NCBI GenBank assembly: GCA_964580185.1
Contig: CAZOJQ010000003.1
Span: forward strand, 1-64,000
DNA: 64,000 bases
From: CAYWWY01 sp964580185
GTDB lineage: Bacteria > Thermotogota > Thermotogae > MWEM01
Reading direction: 5' to 3'
Below are positions 61,901-64,000 of this stretch, in pieces. A program made the translations under genes and the position numbers. A model generated the notes under the pieces. The model saw only the letters and a list, made by a program, of their open reading frames with translations. It searched no databases and had not been told where the DNA came from. The first letter of the stretch is position 1, and every line of letters starts with the position of its first letter.

Positions 61901-63164
61901 CACCAATATCCAGAACAAAATCCACGTCAGGAAGGAAATAGCGGGCTGCCTTATAATGAGCTACGGTCTCAATGGCGCCTTCATCTATATGAAAAGCGGT
62001 TTTGATCAAGCTTTCGCCGTACCCTGTCACTACAGAGCGTTGGATCCATACTCCCGGGTGCATTTTCTCATGAAGGATCTGCAGCGCTTGCAGCGTAGAG
62101 TGTAAAGGGCTGCCCCGATTGCTGCTATAGTAGGAAAACAACAGTCTTCCTTTTGCATTAACCAGTGCGAGTTTGGTTGTAGTTGATCCGGCATCAATTC
62201 CCAGAAAAGCAGGACCATGATGCTGATCAAGGGGGAATCGGTTCACGGTATTTCGCGCGTGCCGTTCCGTAAATGCGTGATACTCCTCTTCATTTGCGAA
62301 GAGTGGCTGTGCACGATCTTTATGTTCTTGATGACCATTGAGTGAAAATACTTGGCGGTAGAGGCAGGAAAAATCGATACAGGGTTCTTTTTGCGCGGAT
62401 AAAGCAGCCCCCAGGCTTACAAAGAATAAAGCGTGCTCAGGAAAAAGGATTTGGTCTTCAGAAAGGCGCAAAGTATCGATAAACCGGTTCCGGAGTTCTG
62501 AAAGAAAAAAGAGGGGACCACCCAAGAAAGCGATTTTCCCCCGAATAGGCTTTCCTTGAGCCAAACCGCTGATCGTTTGATTAACAACAGCTTGAAACAC
62601 CGATGCAGCGACATCCTCTTTTGAAGCCCCTTCGTTGAGCATAGGTTGGATATCTGTCTTTGCGAATACACCGCAACGAGAAGCAACCGGAAGAATGGTC
62701 TTGAAGGTTTTTGCATATTCATTGAGGCCTTGGGCATCGGTTTGGAGAAGGATCGCCATTTGATCGATAAAAGACCCTGTACCACCCGCGCAGGTGCCAT
62801 TCATTCTCTGCTCCAGCGTTTCTCCAAAATACGTGATCTTTGCGTCTTCTCCTCCCAATTCAATGGCTACATCTGTATTGGGGAGCCAAGTTTCGATTGC
62901 ATGGGTACTGGCAATCACTTCTTGAACAAAGGGGAATTCAAGTTTTTTTGCAATGCCAAGTCCCGCTGAACCAGAAAGAACGATCGATACATGATGATTT
63001 GCCAAGAAATCTTTGGATTCTTCGATCATTGCAATGAAAGAATTTTTAATATCGGAATAGTGCCGCCTATATCTCGTAAAAAGAACCGAACGAGTTTCAT
63101 CCATACCGACCATTTTTATCGTAGTGGAACCGATATCCACACCAAGAGAAACTTTTGGTTTCAT
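58923..63164 (-). CDS. Large acyl-CoA dehydratase activase-like protein (tandem BadF/HgdC plus dehydratase-like parts)
   Basis: The 1,413 aa combine two ATPase domains of the BadF/BadG/HgdC class: the first with GVDIGSTTIKMV and NGTCAGGTGSFIDQM, the second with GIDAGSTTTKLALV and NEACSSGCGSFIETF, whose Cys would hold the bridging 4Fe-4S cluster. Next is a Cys cluster CALCGNQC, a DUF2229-like part, and a C-terminal HgdB-like dehydratase subunit part (GGGCRATNYIAFIRKAL). Such giant proteins are common in anaerobes; the substrate is unknown. ATG 63164 follows GGGGTGA; a TATAAT lies at 63213-63208. Confidence 0.9.
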   Translation of the reverse strand: MKPKVSLGVDIGSTTIKMVGMDETRSVLFTRYRRHYSDIKNSFIAMIEESKDFLANHHVSIVLSGSAGLGIAKKLEFPFVQEVIASTHAIETWLPNTDVAIELGGEDAKITYFGETLEQRMNGTCAGGTGSFIDQMAILLQTDAQGLNEYAKTFKTILPVASRCGVFAKTDIQPMLNEGASKEDVAASVFQAVVNQTISGLAQGKPIRGKIAFLGGPLFFLSELRNRFIDTLRLSEDQILFPEHALFFVSLGAALSAQKEPCIDFSCLYRQVFSLNGHQEHKDRAQPLFANEEEYHAFTERHARNTVNRFPLDQHHGPAFLGIDAGSTTTKLALVNAKGRLLFSYYSSNRGSPLHSTLQALQILHEKMHPGVWIQRSVVTGYGESLIKTAFHIDEGAIETVAHYKAARYFLPDVDFVLDIGGQDMKSLKITDGVIDSIMLNEACSSGCGSFIETFAKTLNMEVEDFAEKGVQAKNPVDLGTRCTVFMNSKVKQVQKEGATLEDLSAGIALSVIKNALFKVIRMKNVKDLGEKIVVQGGTFSNDAVLRAAEKVLGRNVIRPDIAGIMGAFGAALIAKEGWNGTDPSDLIPGESLKNFHVSISNRRCALCGNQCLLTINDFSDGRQYITGNRCERGIGAPLLHNDLPNLYEYKYHRVFDYQPLAQEKALMGTIGIPRVLNMYEDYPFWFTLFTSLGFRVVLSSRSSKRLFEKGMETIPSESVCYPAKLVHGHVVDLIEKGVDRIFYPGIPWNMKEDPQAGNWYNCPIVISYSEIIRTNVPEFREGKVLFSNPFLPLYHKEKMEQRLKEELKGFVEDPSQISEALEKAYKALDAYKADVRRKGEEAISFLRANGKKGIVLAGRPYHIDPEIHNGIPQIIRSLGFAVLSEDSIAHLGHLDRPLRVVDQWMYHNRMYRAAAYIALQPNLELVQLNSFGCGLDAITTDQTKEILDQYGKLYTVLKIDEIANLGAARIRLRSLVAAIQERERKGFQPEKQYQVQRRAFFTKEMKDNHTILIPQMSPIHFQFLQPGFKKGGYTIEVMPAVDKTAVDVGLRCVNNDACYPSIIIVGQMMEALTSGKYDLNNTSVIMTQTGGGCRATNYIAFIRKALKDADLDHIPVIAVSMQGLETNPGFRFYPRMGHTLLMGFLMGDLLMRLLYRVRPYEAKPGSANALAAQWEPKIIHDLEQSGWNAFAKNCRKMVQDFDDLPIHEDLIKPRVGVVGEILVKYHPTANNDIVGLIESEGAEAVVPDLIDFFMYGLYNMKFNYRPMGRTFLAYIAGVLGIRAVEFYRRPMRKALQRSKRFTPPIPIDEMAKGASRHLSLGNQTGEGWFLTAEMVELIQSGVHNIVCLQPFGCLPNHITGKGMVKELRQAYPLSNIVAIDCDPGASEVNQINRIKLMLSVAFKNLPNTRSLA

Positions 63165-63207
63165 TGACTCACCCCGAGAATAAGGTCTATCCAATTTGAA
63201 CCACCGT

Positions 63208-63213
63208 ATTATA
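63208..63213 (-). promoter_or_regulatory. Possible -10 box for the dehydratase-activase gene
   Basis: TATAAT on the minus strand at the end of the response-regulator gene, 44 nt before ATG 63164. No clear -35 box was found, so read-through from the regulator gene is also possible. Confidence 0.45.
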
Positions 63214-63835
63214 CAGGATTTTCATCGGATTGTTTCAGTTTGGCATATAGCGTGCTTGGGCTGATCTGTAAAACCTTGCATGTTTGCGTTTTGTTGCCAT
63301 CCATTTCTTCCAAGGTTTTCCTGATAATGATCCGCTCAGCTTCTTCCAAACTTGTCCCCACAGGGATAAAAATGTATCCTCTATGATGCAGTTCTTGAGG
63401 GATTACATACTTCTTTTGAATCCGATCCTGCAAAAGCGTAAGATCTTGCCTCATCTGTCGTGCTTCTAAGGCTCTTTGTACTTCTATTTGAAGATGAGGC
63501 AACTCAAATGGCTTCGGTAAAAAGGTATAGGCTCCCTTTTGAATAGCCCGAATGGCATGTTCAATTTCCGTATGCGCGCTCATGACGATTACTTCTACGT
63601 CATGCTGGAGAAACGTCTCTACCAGCTCCAAGCCATCTGCGTCTGGAAGCCGAATATCCAAAAGCACCAGTTCATAATTTGCATTGATAATTTCATGTAA
63701 AGCGGCACTTGCGGTTCCTACAACCGTAGGACAATATTCTTTCTTTTCGAGAGCGCGCTGTAATAGAAAACCCAAAGAAATATCATCTTCGACGATCAGA
63801 ATATCGCAACTTTTGGGTTGGCTTCTTTCACTCAT
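63209..63835 (-). CDS. Response regulator with Fis-type HTH (RegA/ActR-like)
   Basis: Receiver domain with ILIVEDDISLGFLLQRALEKK, phosphoacceptor VLLDIRLPDADGLEL, IVMSAHTEIEHAIRAIQKGAYTFLPKPFE. A linker leads directly to a C-terminal helix-turn-helix of the Fis family (EEAERIIIRKTLEEMDGNKTQTCKVLQISPSTLYAKLKQ). The AAA+ domain of NtrC proteins is absent, as in RegA/ActR/PrrA regulators of redox-linked genes. About 208 aa. ATG 63835 follows GGGGTGA. It lies 30 nt after the kinase gene and 44 nt before the dehydratase-like gene, its possible target. Confidence 0.9.
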   Translation of the reverse strand: MSERSQPKSCDILIVEDDISLGFLLQRALEKKEYCPTVVGTASAALHEIINANYELVLLDIRLPDADGLELVETFLQHDVEVIVMSAHTEIEHAIRAIQKGAYTFLPKPFELPHLQIEVQRALEARQMRQDLTLLQDRIQKKYVIPQELHHRGYIFIPVGTSLEEAERIIIRKTLEEMDGNKTQTCKVLQISPSTLYAKLKQSDENPV

Positions 63836-63865
63836 TTGGATCACCCCGGAATGCAAACCAACGAT

Positions 63866-64000
63866 TCATCTTTGGTTTCGGATTTCGACAACAAAAAGAG
63901 TGTAGGAACGCGTGGAACGATATCGGATATGCGCGTCGATTTTGAATGCTACATCCTGGACAATTGCTAGACCCAATCCTGTTCCAGACGGTTTTGAAGA
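63866..64000 (-). CDS. Histidine kinase, C-terminal end only (runs past window edge)
   Basis: The last 44 codons of a kinase, read inward from 64000. SGTGLGLAIVQDVAF is the G2 box of the ATP-binding domain, followed by a short beta-rich end and TGA at 63868-63866. It precedes the regulator by 30 nt; the two form a two-component pair. The sensor part is outside the window. Confidence 0.85.
   Translation of the reverse strand, partial: SSKPSGTGLGLAIVQDVAFKIDAHIRYRSTRSYTLFVVEIRNQR

Noticed and set aside
1..64000. CRISPR arrays, insertion sequences, prophage or integrative elements
   Set aside because: No spaced direct repeats, transposase, integrase or phage genes were found; tRNA flanks show no attachment-site duplications that I could see.

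Overview
This 64 kb window is a piece of a bacterial chromosome, densely packed and with mid-range GC. Genes are organised in long operons whose members overlap by a few bases. TTG and GTG starts are common, and the recurrent promoter type is an extended -10 (TGG followed by TATAAT). I see no CRISPR array, insertion sequence, prophage or plasmid gene. Several features point to Thermotogota or a close relative: a short DnaE of about 958 residues, a FolD lacking the usual cyclohydrolase residues, a MalG with a giant extracytoplasmic insertion, SpoVS without other sporulation genes, the xseA-xseB-dxs order, the yaaR-holB-ricT order, and a family 4 glycosidase. The GC level would suit a mesophilic member. 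This placement is inference from gene content and memory; no search was run.

Layout. Positions 1-655 hold two divergent tRNA operons (Thr and Tyr to the left, Ala and Leu to the right). Then come, mostly on the minus strand, a flavodiiron protein, ApbE, a membrane diguanylate cyclase and a tandem chagasin-type protease inhibitor. 6.0-13.0 kb is a plus-strand maltose-type ABC operon (malE-malF-malG plus an unknown membrane protein). 13.0-22.4 kb holds glnS, a peroxiredoxin-nitroreductase fusion, a two-gene PF10923-like ATPase/membrane coiled-coil pair, dnaE and folD. 22.4-30.4 kb is an orphan sugar-binding protein followed by a nucleoside-type BMP ABC operon that also carries an MnhG-like protein and an unknown membrane protein. 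30.4-34.9 kb has spoVS-unknown-yqhQ-DUF3307-like, a lipoprotein and pyrG.

35.2-42.4 kb is a complete phosphate module: response regulator, soluble histidine kinase, pstSCAB, a PhoU-like protein, and a family 5 binding protein at its end. 42.4-48.2 kb is a minus-strand operon xseA-xseB-dxs-HAD-unknown-rsuA. At 48.3 kb a glutaredoxin-like gene sits behind a promoter with a near-perfect CsoR/CstR-like operator. 48.5-54.5 kb is a minus-strand operon yaaR-holB-ricT-methyltransferase followed by two membrane sensor-like genes, one with a degenerate GGDEF domain that keeps its inhibitory site. Two tRNA genes follow.

At 55.0 kb a leader region with a 28-codon ORF and mutually exclusive terminator/antiterminator structures precedes rsgA, a methyltransferase and a GNAT acetyltransferase. 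This is the strongest candidate here for an undescribed regulatory system. The window ends with a GH4 glycosidase, a 1,414-residue two-ATPase acyl-CoA dehydratase activase-like protein, and a response regulator with the tail of its histidine kinase.
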